DNA from: Tragulus kanchil
Lineage: Eukaryota > Chordata > Mammalia > Artiodactyla > Tragulidae
DNA: 64,000 nt
NCBI GenBank assembly: GCA_022376925.1
Contig: JAIOJX010000032.1
Location: 98,262,794 to 98,326,793 of the forward strand
Direction: 5' to 3'
Shown: piece after piece, positions 24,529-35,969 of the stretch
How positions within the stretch are numbered: position 1 is the stretch's first letter
Layout of the letters: each line of letters opens with the position of its first letter
Notes under the pieces: model-generated
Seen by the model: only the letters and a program-made list of their open reading frames with translations
The model's database searches: none
Told to the model about the DNA's origin: nothing
Program-made: the position numbers and the translations under genes

Positions 24529-24741
24529 CTGTGCTGTGCTAAGTGACTTCAGTCGTGTCTGACTTTGTGACGCTATGGACTGTAGCCCGCCAGACTCCTC
24601 CATTCCTGGGATTCTCCAGGCAAGAATGGTGAAGTGGGTTGCCATGCCCTCCTCCAGGGTATCTTCCTAATCCAGGAATTGAACCATCTCTTGCATCTCC
24701 TGAATTGGCAGGCAGGTTCTTTACTACTAGTGCCACCTGGG
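24529..24741 (-). mobile_element. Duplicate of the 23405 Bov-tA SINE
   Basis: Second copy from tandem duplication 7. Confidence 0.92.
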
Positions 24742-24753
24742 ATTATTTCCATG

Positions 24754-25390
24754 CCAACTTTTAAAAAGATAGGCTTATTAGGAGAAATTTTAGATTCATA
24801 GCAAAATTGAATGAAAGGTACAATTCTCCACCTACCTCTTGCTTCCATGTCGCACAGCCTCCCCCTCTATAAAAATCCTGTAGCAGAGTGACATTTAACA
24901 TTTCTTACCATAGGTGAACCTACATTGCCCCATTATTGTAACCCAAAGTTCATCGTTTACACTAGGGTTCACTCCTGGTTGTGCATTCGGTGTTGTTTTG
25001 ACAAATGTATAATGACATGTATTTATCCTTAGAGTACCACATGGAATAGTTTTATTACCCTGAAAATACTCTCTGCTCCTTCTGTCCATCCCTCTTTTCC
25101 CCCTGACCACCATGATCTTTTTAGTGCTTCCGTAGTTTGTCTTTTCCTGGCTATCTTGTACGCAACTAGAATCACTACGTAGCCTTTACAGATTGGCTTT
25201 TCCTTTTCTCTTAAAAACATGCATTTAAGGTTTCTCCATGTCATTTTTTGGCTTGATAACTTTTCTTATTAGTGCTGAATAATATTCCATTGTCTGCATG
25301 TAGCATGGATTATTTGTGCATTTATGTACTAAAGGACATCCTGGTTGCTTTCACATTTTGCCAAGTACAAGTAAATAAACAAATACGAAG
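24754..25390 (-). mobile_element. Old L1 (L1M-type), longer duplicate copy
   Basis: This repeats the 23630 segment and then continues past the duplication with GTAGCCTTTACAGATTGGC and TGAATAATATTCCATTGTC. The uninterrupted element is the second copy; the first is cut at the junction. Confidence 0.78.
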
Positions 25391-26935
25391 CAGTTTCTTT
25401 TTTTCCCCTGACAGTCACTTAAACTCTCTAGGGTTCAAGTTTTTTCTCTGTAAACTTTAACTGATGATTTCTAAGGATTCTAAAGTTTGAAATTAATATG
25501 GCTATCTAGATAGAAATCATGAAATCTTACTGTAAGATTAGGTCAAGTATGCCTGTATGCTGATGACATTATAAGGTGGTAAAGCCTTTCTGGTGAAAGC
25601 GGTCTGGTCCTCTCTCACAAAAATGACATCCTGTTCTTATGCTTTTGATCAGATTATTCTATTTTGGGGGATTTCCTTTAAGTAACCCAAGTGGATGTGA
25701 GAAAATAACATCTTTTTTTTGGTTTTGAACAAAGATTTTCATAGCAGGGTAATTTATAAAAGCCACAGGGCTCTTGGAGATGGCATTCTCTTCCCCTTGT
25801 TTCCTTTTTCACCTCTCTCATTGCTAAACTCAGATGTGCCAACTCTTTACCTGCTGAGCCCCACACTCGGCCCTTTACGGATGCCAGGGAAGGCCTCAGG
25901 CATGTGACATAGTAGCCGTGGTAGATGGGCTTCTCACTTGGGAAAGAACATCACCATGGTGGTAAAGGAGTTATAGCAAGAGTAGTACATCCCAGTTTTG
26001 CCAGGGCCATCGCGGCTTATGCTGGATGTCTCAGTGTAAATCTTAGTTTAATAGCATTTCCTTTCACTCCCAAAGGTATCCTCCTTTGGACAGTGGGTCA
26101 CCATTTAGCTGAGGGTCTGAATTTCTCTTTACTTTAGTGCTGTAGCTGGGAAACATTTTTCTCTTTTTTCAAGTCAGTTTAACAAACATTTACTTAACAC
26201 TCAGTACATATTACATTAGTCGTATTGTGGGAGACAAAGAAACTTCAGACAAGGCCCTTGACATTGAAGAATTCCACTTTAATGTTTTTCCTGTTTCGTT
26301 TATTTTGGTAGCACACAGCCTCATTCAGACTTGTAAGTCTCCTAGATCCAGGATCTGGCCTCAACTGTTTAAAGAGACCTTCTGACTTGCCTCCATTGCA
26401 TGTCCTGCCCTCCTGGAGGACCTGAGGGAGTCCCTTCTCAGAGCCTGTGCTGTTCATCACAAGGCACTCTGGTGTTTAGAATAATGGAATTCCTTGCCCA
26501 GTCCTTTGGCGCCTGCTTCCAGGGCTCCTTGGATGCACACGCAAGGCCCTTCCCAGGGCCAGGTGAGCAGGGCCGGGAGGAGAGGCGAGTGGACAGCAGG
26601 CCAGTGGCAGCAGCCAGGGTAGGCTCCTGGTAGCCTTACATGCTGTGAAATTCAAGGATCCTTGTTTTGTGCTTGGCCAGCAGGGTCATTTTGATTGCTC
26701 CTCAAGGTAGAACAGAACATTTTTTTTTTGTAGTCTTTTAAAATGTTTAAATATGTGGTATCTGAGCCTCCGTTTGTGTTCTTGCCATGGGCCCCCCAAA
26801 TGTCTGGAGCAGGCCCCCTCAGAGTAAGGCTTAAATCCCCAGCCTGAACCGTGAGATCCCATGCCGTCCGCGCCCGCCGCCTCCCCGCTCTCCTGCAGCT
26901 GTCCTGACTTCCTCACTGCCCAAACACGGCTCTCT

Positions 26936-29055
26936 CATCTCAGGGTCTGGCACTCACTGCTGCTTCTTGGAATCCCCTTCTTCTGGGAACCTGAGCGGCT
27001 TCTTCTCTTGGGTGCTTGTCCTTTAGGTCTTCTCCCTGGCCCTCCGGGTCATTATTTCATCCGTGAGACCTAGTGTTTCTCAAATGTCACTACTTCCCAA
27101 ACACTGTCCCCTTCCCTGCTTCACTCGCCTTAACATGTGTCACTGTCCAAAAGTTAGAAGCAGTGAAAGACTGAACTCGTTTTTCCCTTAAATATATTTC
27201 TTTTAAAAGCCCTTAAGTATTAAGACTTCCTTCCCTTAAAAATTTCCTGTTTTCGTTTTCATGTCTTCAAGTCGTCCATGTGCCTGTTTTAAAGAGGCAC
27301 ATGGTTCTCTGAGGCTAGTACGAGAGGCAGCTGTCTCCCTCTCCTGCTGTCAGTTCCAAGGAAACCATTTGCAGCTCTGTTAAGTGATCCTTTGGTATTT
27401 CCCACCGTGTCCATGTAGCATGCTTATATGGCTACTTCCTGACCTTTCAGTGTTGGCTATTACCTGTTTCTTCCCCCGGCCCCCCATAGAGGATGAGAAT
27501 GAAATTCTCCCTGAGCTCTGGCACACCCTGTGCATACACACACACAGGTATCCAGCTCTCCCCTCTTTTCCCTCTTTATCTAAAATTGTGATTTTAGGTA
27601 AAGATAACAGTTTTTAAACACTGAGCACAGATGAGCCATGTCATGTACTGCACTTATTTTTATTTTCCCTGGAGTTAAAAGTTGTCCTGATTTTGATTTG
27701 CTTACTTCCCTAGATTATTAACATAATTTCCACCCAGGCCATCCCAGATATGGATATCTTCTTTCACTATGTTCACATCTATTTTCTATTGTTTTCTTTC
27801 TCTTAAAAAAAATATGAGTCTTCAAATCTTTCAAATTGGAATAATGTTCTCAGGGTTAGCTTGAGTTTGACAAATCAGAGATACATCCAAGAAGACTTGT
27901 TTATCCCCGGTAGCACAGTGGGCAGCCATTGCAGATACAGCTGTTCTTTGCAAATACATTGTTATATGAAACTAAGATCCCATGCCGTGGCCGCCCCCCT
28001 TGGCCTTTACTCCAAATTCCCCATCTCAGGGTCTGGCACTCACTGCTGCTTCTTGGAATCCCCTTCTTCTGGGAACCTGAGCGGCTTCTTCTCTTGGGTG
28101 CTTGTCCTTTAGGTCTTCTCCCTGGCCCTCCGGGTCATTATTTCATCCGTGAGACCTAGTGTTTCTCAAATGTCACTACTTCCCAAACACTGTCCCCTTC
28201 CCTGCTTCACTCGCCTTAACATGTGTCACTGTCCAAAAGTTAGAAGCAGTGAAAGACTGAACTCGTTTTTCCCTTAAATATATTTCTTTTAAAAGCCCTT
28301 AAGTATTAAGACTTCCTTCCCTTAAAAATTTCCTGTTTTCGTTTTCATGTCTTCAAGTCGTCCATGTGCCTGTTTTAAAGAGGCACATGGTTCTCTGAGG
28401 CTAGTACGAGAGGCAGCTGTCTCCCTCTCCTGCTGTCAGTTCCAAGGAAACCATTTGCAGCTCTGTTAAGTGATCCTTTGGTATTTCCCACCGTGTCCAT
28501 GTAGCATGCTTATATGGCTACTTCCTGACCTTTCAGTGTTGGCTATTACCTGTTTCTTCCCCCGGCCCCCCATAGAGGATGAGAATGAAATTCTCCCTGA
28601 GCTCTGGCACACCCTGTGCATACACACACACAGGTATCCAGCTCTCCCCTCTTTTCCCTCTTTATCTAAAATTGTGATTTTAGGTAAAGATAACAGTTTT
28701 TAAACACTGAGCACAGATGAGCCATGTCATGTACTGCACTTATTTTTATTTTCCCTGGAGTTAAAAGTTGTCCTGATTTTGATTTGCTTACTTCCCTAGA
28801 TTATTAACATAATTTCCACCCAGGCCATCCCAGATATGGATATCTTCTTTCACTATGTTCACATCTATTTTCTATTGTTTTCTTTCTCTTAAAAAAAATA
28901 TGAGTCTTCAAATCTTTCAAATTGGAATAATGTTCTCAGGGTTAGCTTGAGTTTGACAAATCAGAGATACATCCAAGAAGACTTGTTTATCCCCGGTAGC
29001 ACAGTGGGCAGCCATTGCAGATACAGCTGTTCTTTGCAAATACATTGTTATATGA
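26936..29055. repeat. Tandem duplication 8, period 1086
   Basis: The block starting CATCTCAGGGTCTGGCAC at 26936 recurs at 28022 and runs to about 29055. The second copy is preceded by AGATCCCATGCCGT, which also occurs before the first copy at 26854. About 34 of the intervening bases are missing, with GC-rich filler in their place (27988-28021). Confidence 0.95.
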
Positions 29056-29221
29056 ACAAATCATGTAAGTATAACTATTTACTATGAATTTATAAATGAT
29101 TCTCTTTACATATTGTATTTAGGATACCTTTTATTGCAGAAATACAGACCATATTCTTATTTTTCATTATTTTACTAAATTTGTATGTGTCCATATTTTG
29201 TATTGTATTCTTTCTTTATAG

Positions 29222-29425
29222 GCTCTCAAAATTAGAGAAACCTGTAATTGCCCACCACTTTCTGGACCAGACCCTCGATTACTGTTTAAACTCAGCATGA
29301 AGAATTTTCTTGAAGCAGAGAAATACCTAAATATCACTGTTAAACAGAAAATGGATGCTCTTCCCATTCAAAACCAGAAGCAAATACCATTAACATGTAT
29401 AGTGGACAAAGGAACCAACAGTTAA
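29222..29425 (+). CDS. OMA1: OMA1 terminal coding exon (67 codons plus TAA)
   Basis: The C-terminal exon of OMA1 follows an acceptor AG at 29220-29221 that is preceded by a T-rich tract. It reads [20 protein letters not shown] at the start and ends IVDKGTNS followed by TAA at 29423-29425. The [17 protein letters not shown] block and the QKMD-LPIQ-QKQIPLT block are typical of the mammalian OMA1 C-terminus. Phase 0 matches the exon ending at 2704, so the two exons give 117 contiguous codons. This tail lies after the peptidase domain and is less conserved than the core. The exon lies 167 bases beyond the end of a tandem duplication and is itself present once. No damage is visible, so the gene appears intact at its 3' end. 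Confidence 0.97.
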   Translation, partial: ALKIRETCNCPPLSGPDPRLLFKLSMKNFLEAEKYLNITVKQKMDALPIQNQKQIPLTCIVDKGTNS

Positions 29426-29672
29426 ATGAAAATTTGAGACACAGGATACATGAAGAATGCAGCAGTCCTTATCATTTTCATGTTGCTTTTTAAAAAATGA
29501 TGTTTGAAATGAAAGAAATGGATACTCAGGGTCAAATCATGTATATTACAAGTATTATCTAAATTCTTATACTAGGTATCTATTTTTCATGAAATATTGA
29601 TATATTTAATCAAATATAAAGTATCTTCAATGAGGAAAATGCCACAGAATAAATTTCTGTTACACATTTTGC
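29426..29672 (+). other. OMA1: OMA1 3' UTR
   Basis: AT-rich sequence runs directly from the OMA1 stop codon to just past a canonical AATAAA signal. The end point, about 20 bases after the signal, is inferred. No repeat is recognised inside it. Confidence 0.75.
29648..29653 (+). promoter_or_regulatory. OMA1: Polyadenylation signal AATAAA of OMA1
   Basis: An exact AATAAA hexamer lies 223 bases after the OMA1 stop codon, in the same orientation. T-rich and then GT-rich sequence follows (TTTTGATTTGGGGTGG at about 29684-29699), which suits a downstream element. Confidence 0.75.
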
Positions 29673-30507
29673 TCTGTTTTATACTTTTGATTTGGGGTGG
29701 GGGGCAGACCTCTAATGGATGAAAGATAATGCGCAGTAATTGTTCCTGTTGAGAAAGTTTCAGCCAAGCCTAAAATGGATCTCATAAAGAGTCTGAGTGG
29801 GTACAGTGAACTGGGAGATTGATAGTCTGAAATACACAAATTTGATTTACATCAGGGTAGGCTTCTGTGGAATGGGGTACATTTGAATAGAGAGTTTCCT
29901 GGTCCTCATTTATGGACCATGAGGAATCAAGAAGGAGCTGAAGAAACTCATTCCATAGGGAGTCGCAAGCAGCGCTATTAGTGGTCTCAGTGGTCAAGTG
30001 AGAAAACAGGGAAAGAGGATCATCTCTGTGTAGACATGGTGGGCTTCTGGTGCACTGAAGCCTTAACAGGAAGTTGTGTCTTCTGGGCTCTTCGATGGCT
30101 TTCGGTTTGGATACCTCAGGGGTTCTCAAAGAAGACGGCCACCCTGTTCTCACTGAGACATCACCAGGAGACACAGCTGGGGTGAGACGCAGCCCCCAAG
30201 TTGATCCTTCTGGGTGCAGACATCGGCAGAGTCCGGATGAAGATGAGAGAAGCTCAAGACATCCCTGCTGATACCCCAAATTACTGCATCTGCTACGTGT
30301 GGAAATAGGTCTTAAAAATGTATTGTTAACTTTGTATTATTTGTACTCCCAAACTGGTGACATCTAGTGATGGTGAGGTTATGTTAAGAAGGACATTTTT
30401 CTTGTAACACATAAACAAATAGTTTCTGAGAAAATGGAAGGGGACATCAATTACCTTTTAATGAATTTCTGCTATGAACTGTGTCCATTTATTGCACAAC
30501 CTGGTGA
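29673..30507. other. Intergenic sequence downstream of OMA1
   Basis: No repeat family is recognised. It contains a 165-codon antisense open frame (29782-30279) with no recognisable domain, treated as probably non-coding. Confidence 0.5.
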
Positions 30508-31131
30508 AGTAGTCAGAGATCCTGCGGGTTTGGTTCCAGACCACTGCAAGAAGGTGAGTGTCACAGTCAAGCCAGTCACAATTTTTTCTGGCTTTCCAGT
30601 GCATATAAAAGTTATGCTTAGGGCTTCCCCTGGTGGTCCAGTGGGTAAGGACACCGCCTTGCAGTGCAAGGGGCGCTGATTCGATCCCTGGCCTGGGAAG
30701 ATCCCACGTGCCGCGGAGCGGCTGGACCGATGTGTCCAATTACCGAGCCGGAGCTCTGGAGCGCATGCGCCCAGAGCCGGCGCTCTGCAACGACAGATGC
30801 CACCACGATGGGAGGCCCACAGGAGCCAAAGAACAAAAACGGATGAAAATAGAGAAATGAAAGACCAATAGAAGTGGCCCGCCCACTCCCCTCCCTCCCC
30901 AACCCGACCGCTGCCCTAAATAAATAAATAAATCTTTAAAAAAAAAAAGTTATGCTTACACTGTACTGTAAGTGTGCAATAGCGTAATGTCTAACAAACA
31001 AGGTATACACCTTAATTAAACAGTAATACGGTTGGGAAAATGTGACACCGGCTTGCCACTAACCTTCAGTCTGTAAAAGACATGATATCTGCAAAGTGCA
31101 GTAAAGTGCAGTGAAATGAGGCACGCCTGTG
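30508..31131. mobile_element. Tigger1-type DNA transposon, internally deleted
   Basis: The ends carry Tigger1 terminal phrases: ATCCTGCGGGTTTGGTTCCA at the left, and ATGATATCTGCAAAGTGCAG then GAAATGAGGCACGCCTGT at the right. The centre, including the transposase, is missing. A young CHR-like SINE interrupts it at 30621-30944. Confidence 0.82.
30621..30944 (+). mobile_element. CHR-like SINE, young C-rich-tail subfamily, inside Tigger1
   Basis: Complete, CpG-rich sense element with a C-rich segment and (AAAT)n tail. It is flanked by a perfect 14-base duplication of Tigger1 sequence, AAAAGTTATGCTTA, at 30607-30620 and 30945-30958. Confidence 0.93.
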
Positions 31132-32394
31132 TTTTCATTGTATGATGAGAAATAGGCTTGGGGAGGTTCAATGATACACTCCATGATATACTCAGTGTCT
31201 CACATAGAGCAAAGCTACATCTGTCTGTCGTCTCACACACTCAGTTTTCTAAAAACTAACCTATCAAAAGAAAACATGCTGTATTCTCAGTTGTTGGTCA
31301 GTTTCCTCATATATGCCTTTTCTAGAGGTGAAAACCTACGTTTTAGATCAAGAATCGCTTGTATCATCTGTGAGACAGTTTCCCAGGTCTTCCTCTCAGG
31401 CCTTTCTGTCGAACTTCCCATGAAAAGCCTGGAATGAGGCAGGATAGGGGTAGAAACTCTGACCTGTGAAACTCTTATTCTCACTGGTAGTGTTTTTTGA
31501 TACAATTACATTTTGTGTCACAAGACATTTACCTGGTTGTTAAGAAAATGAGCCCATAGCCTATTTGTTTCTGTGGACTTTCTATAGGTTAATAAATTTC
31601 CTGATCTGTCCACAACACTTGTAAGGCAGAGGTTCAGATTAACCGTTCTCCCTACAGTTGTTTTTTTCTTCTCTTAATAGTTGGAGTTCTGTCAAAGGCA
31701 CTCCATGCCATGTAACGACATCTGGGGAATGTCACCTACCGATAAATAGTTATACACACAGTTAGATTTCCCTGTAGATTTCCTAAGAAAATTGGGTAGT
31801 GAAGACCCTGGTTTATGTTTTTCTTCCATTACTACATCTAATTGTATTGTTTAGACTTCCTAGGAAACATATACAAGTGACATCTTGTTAGAAATAGCAG
31901 AGAAAATAGATGATACTTTATAGTGCATATGAAAAAGATTTTAAAAAATTAGAACCAATAAATGTGAAAGAAATGTTCCATTTCAGCTCAGGGTTTTAGG
32001 AGAAATTAAATAGCAATTGGAACCTAATATGTGACAGACGCTTTAGGATGTATGCAGAAGCAACCTCTGTATGCCCTGCATTTAGTTGCGTAACTTACTT
32101 TCAGTGCTTTCTCCATGCCTGTAGGATTTAGATGCTGTTGGCTGAAATATGGCACTAGTTAATCCAAGGTACAGATTCAGTCTAATCTCTTCTATAATCC
32201 AGGTAGTTGTAAGACTATATCCTCTAAAAGTAAGATCAGAGAAAATATGTGTATTTACTACTATGTCTCTAACGCCTAATCATTTTTAGTGCATTTTCAT
32301 TTTACTGATAATGTATACTAAACATCATCTGGCCAAAAGATTGAAAAAAAAAAGGAGAAACAATCATACTTGGTGAAATCTTTATCTTTTGGTA
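31132..32394. other. Intergenic sequence, nothing recognised
   Basis: AT-rich sequence with scattered short open frames. No exon or repeat family could be named. Confidence 0.5.
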
Positions 32395-32399
32395 GCCAT

Positions 32400-32530
32400 G
32401 GGACCCTGGACAAGTCACTGAAACCCTCTTGTCCTCATTTCTTCATTTGTAAAATGGAGCTAATAAATCCTACATGATGATTAAGGGAAATGATGTACAG
32501 AAAACATTTAGCACCATGTCTAGGGCTCCA
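32400..32530 (-). mobile_element. MIR SINE
   Basis: Antisense MIR phrases CTGGACAAGTCACTGAAACC and TTCTTCATTTGTAAAATGGA. The same element appears again at 33535-33665 through duplication 9. Confidence 0.8.
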
Positions 32531-32549
32531 AACATAATAAGCATAGCCA

Positions 32550-32720
32550 CAATTTATTTAATTATTTGTACTAAGCACTGTGATAAGCATTTTTCAAGCA
32601 TTATTGAACCTCACTGTGACCCTATCTATGATTGATATTATCCTGTTATAGATCAGGAAACTGCCGTTTAGGGGGTTAATGAAACTTGCTCAAGGTCACA
32701 TGGTATACTTCTTAAGACTG
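32550..32720 (+). mobile_element. MIR SINE
   Basis: Sense MIR phrases TACTAAGCACTGTGATAAGC, GATCAGGAAACTGCCG and GCTCAAGGTCACATGG. It is repeated at 33685-33855 through duplication 9. Confidence 0.8.
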
Positions 32721-33199
32721 TTTTACTTACAAGAACAGAAAACCAACTCAAACTCCATCAAGAAAATGTATTGCCTCAGCCAAAGAAAGCCCAGAAGTAT
32801 ACTAGCTCTGGACACAATGTAGTCCAGAGAATCATGATACCATCAGAGCAGTGGCTGTTGGTGATTTTTCTCAGCTCTGGATTCTCTCTCTGATGCTATC
32901 AAGATGTATGTAGGCAACTGCTAAGCTGACTTCACATCCAGGTGGGAAGAATGACTCACCTTGCAACTTTTGAACCAAAGCCTTCAACACTAACTGCAGC
33001 CTCTAAAGAGCATCCCAGAAGCAGTGCCCATCACCGTGGTGGAGGATGGGATTGTCCCGACTGGGTGGAGCCAAGGATGGTTCAGTCAGCGGCACCCAAA
33101 CAGAGCTCAAGGTGTGGTTATGGACATGCAACCACGGGGTCTGCTGTGTAATGAATAAAAGCCTTTGTCCTCTTTGAACAAGACAGCAAACATCATGAT

Positions 33200-33513
33200 C
33201 CTTTGATCATAACCGTATAGTTTTTGGAGTATAGTCTCTTCCTAGGTAGGTTTATTCCTAGGTATTTTATTCTTTTTGATGCAATGGTAAATGGAATTGC
33301 TTCTGGAATTTCTTTCTGATCTTTCATTATTAGTGTATAGAAATGCAACAGACTTCTGTGTATTAATTTTGTAGCCAGCAACCTTACTAAACTCATTGAT
33401 GAGTTTTAGTAGTTTTCTGGTAGCATTTTTGGGATCTTCTATATACAGTATCATGTCATCTGCACACAGTGACCGTTTAACTTCCTCTTTTTCCAATGAT
33501 CCTACAAATAAAA
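33200..33513 (-). mobile_element. L1 ORF2 fragment, chimeric copy
   Basis: Antisense L1 reverse-transcriptase region; the translated minus strand gives [20 protein letters not shown]. From about 33303 it differs from its duplicates at 34335 and 35468 far more than the flanking sequence does, and is closer to generic L1. Confidence 0.85.
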
Positions 33514-34334
33514 AAAATTTGGAATTTAAGCCATGGGACCCTGGACAAGTCACTGAAACCCTCTTGTCCTCATTTCTTCATTTGTAAAATGGAGCTAATA
33601 AATCCTACATGATGATTAAGGGAAATGATGTACAGAAAACATTTAGCACCATGTCTAGGGCTCCAAACATAATAAGCATAGCCACAATTTATTTAATTAT
33701 TTGTACTAAGCACTGTGATAAGCATTTTTCAAGCATTATTGAACCTCACTGTGACCCTATCTATGATTGATATTATCCTGTTATAGATCAGGAAACTGCC
33801 GTTTAGGGGGTTAATGAAACTTGCTCAAGGTCACATGGTATACTTCTTAAGACTGTTTTACTTACAAGAACAGAAAACCAACTCAAACTCCATCAAGAAA
33901 ATGTATTGCCTCAGCCAAAGAAAGCCCAGAAGTATACTAGCTCTGGACACAATGTAGTCCAGAGAATCATGATACCATCAGAGCAGTGGCTGTTGGTGAT
34001 TTTTCTCAGCTCTGGATTCTCTCTCTGATGCTATCAAGATGTATGTAGGCAACTGCTAAGCTGACTTCACATCCAGGTGGGAAGAATGACTCACCTTGCA
34101 ACTTTTGAACCAAAGCCTTCAACACTAACTGCAGCCTCTAAAGAGCATCCCAGAAGCAGTGCCCATCACCGTGGTGGAGGATGGGATTGTCCCGACTGGG
34201 TGGAGCCAAGGATGGTTCAGTCAGCGGCACCCAAACAGAGCTCAAGGTGTGGTTATGGACATGCAACCACGGGGTCTGCTGTGTAATGAATAAAAGCCTT
34301 TGTCCTCTTTGAACAAGACAGCAAACATCATGAT

Positions 34335-34836
34335 CCTTTGATCATAACCGTATAGTTTTTGGAGTATAGTCTCTTCCTAGGTAGGTTTATTCCTAGGTAT
34401 TTTATTCTTTTTGATGCAATGGTAAATGGAATTGCTTCTTGAATTTCTCTTTCTGATCTTTCTGATGCAACAGACTTCTGTGTATTAATTTTGTAGCCTG
34501 CAAACTTACTAAGTTCATTGATGAGTTTTAGTAGTTTTCTGGTAGTATCTTTGGGAACTTCTATATACAGTATTATGTCATCTGAAAACAGTGATAGTTT
34601 AACTTCTTCTTTTTCCAATTTGGATTCCGTTTACTTCTTTGTCTTCTCTGCTGTTGCTAGGACTTCCAGAACTATGTGGAATGAAAGTGGTGAGAGTGGA
34701 GATCCTTGTTTTGTTCCTGATCATGGAATGCTTTCAGCTTTTCACCATCGAGTATGATAGCTAGCTATAGGTTTCTTGTATATGGCCTTTATTATGTTGA
34801 GGTACATACCGTCTATGCCCACTTTCTGGACAGTTT
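34335..34836 (-). mobile_element. L1 ORF2 fragment
   Basis: Antisense L1 ORF2 ([20 protein letters not shown] on the minus strand), followed by the rest of the L1 segment to a T run at about 34837. Confidence 0.88.
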
Positions 34837-35039
34837 TTTTTTTTTTTTTTTTTTCCTGACCTGAATTATATCCTCAAAACCAGCCTTTGAGATTGGTAGG
34901 ACACGTGGTTTTTGGTCGTCAAAAAGAAAACTAAAGTGTGGAGAAATTAGGCAAGTATCCAAGTATGTGCTCCCAAGTGAATGACTGAACTGAGATTGGA
35001 AGGAAAGGATTTATTGTGTATATTCCTGTGCATATTCAA

Positions 35040-35212
35040 CAGTAACACCACACTCTTTGGAGAGACAGACATCACCTTCATTTTTCACCTCAAAACAGAA
35101 GCTCAAAGATAGTAAGCAACTGTGTGCCCAGCACTACTCAGCAAGTAACGGCAGAACTGAGATTCAGACCTTCATCTTCTGACTCCAAAGCCTGTGCTCC
35201 TCACCCACGTAC
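35040..35212 (+). mobile_element. MIR-like SINE
   Basis: Weak sense MIR pattern: ACAGAAGCTCAAAGATAGTAAGC, CAGCAAGTAACGGCAGAAC, then TGACTCCAAAGCCTGTGCTC. Repeated at about 36173-36345. Confidence 0.65.
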
Positions 35213-35467
35213 TGCTTCAGCTAGCACATCTCACAAAGGCAGTGGGAATGTCCAGGGTTCCTTTCCTTTCACCCCTTGCTTGTGAACAGAGGGCCAATAC
35301 TTTCTCTTTCCTTACTTAAAAGCTCATTTTAATGCTCTATGGCAGGCAGCTAGTACATCTACAAACAGCCGCCCTCAAGGTGTGGTTATGGACATGCAAC
35401 CACGGGGTCTGCTGTGTAATGAATAAAAGCCTTTGTCCTCTTTGAACAAGACAGCAAACATCATGAT

Positions 35468-35969
35468 CCTTTGATCATAACCGTATAGTTTTTGGAGTAT
35501 AGTCTCTTCCTAGGTAGGTTTATTCCTAGGTATTTTATTCTTTTTGATGCAATGGTAAATGGAATTGCTTCTTGAATTTCTCTTTCTGATCTTTCTGATG
35601 CAACAGACTTCTGTGTATTAATTTTGTAGCCTGCAAACTTACTAAGTTCATTGATGAGTTTTAGTAGTTTTCTGGTAGTATCTTTGGGAACTTCTATATA
35701 CAGTATTATGTCATCTGAAAACAGTGATAGTTTAACTTCTTCTTTTTCCAATTTGGATTCCGTTTACTTCTTTGTCTTCTCTGCTGTTGCTAGGACTTCC
35801 AGAACTATGTGGAATGAAAGTGGTGAGAGTGGAGATCCTTGTTTTGTTCCTGATCATGGAATGCTTTCAGCTTTTCACCATCGAGTATGATAGCTAGCTA
35901 TAGGTTTCTTGTATATGGCCTTTATTATGTTGAGGTACATACCGTCTATGCCCACTTTCTGGACAGTTT
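35468..35969 (-). mobile_element. Duplicate of the 34335 L1 fragment
   Basis: Same sequence repeated by tandem duplication 10. Confidence 0.88.

Larger units (their letters stand above)
22919..25143. repeat. Tandem duplication 7, period about 1124
   Basis: Bases from about 22919 recur from about 24044 and run to about 25143. At the join the phrase AAAAGGCATATTTAATAAG is followed at once by AAAAGAGGAAGGCATATTTA, a short imperfect repeat. Confidence 0.96.
2705..29221 (+). other. OMA1: Last intron of OMA1
   Basis: The intron has a GTGAGC donor and a T-rich acceptor ending in TAG. Its length here is about 26.5 kb, but eight near-perfect tandem duplications inside it add about 8.9 kb. The real intron may therefore be nearer 17.6 kb. 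Apart from repeats listed separately, no conserved coding exon was recognised. Stretches at 7770-8047, 11500-12442, 17620-18285, 25400-26170 and 26300-26935 show nothing I can name. Confidence 0.9.
32395..34614. repeat. Tandem duplication 9, period 1135
   Basis: Bases from 32395 recur from 33530 to about 34614. Identity is near complete up to about 33302. After that the first copy diverges by roughly a tenth over an L1 segment and ends in filler (33499-33529) before restarting. Confidence 0.95.

Noticed and set aside
33193..33553. Reverse-transcriptase-like frame as a functional gene
   Set aside because: It is a short antisense L1 ORF2 fragment without the full domain, broken and partly duplicated.
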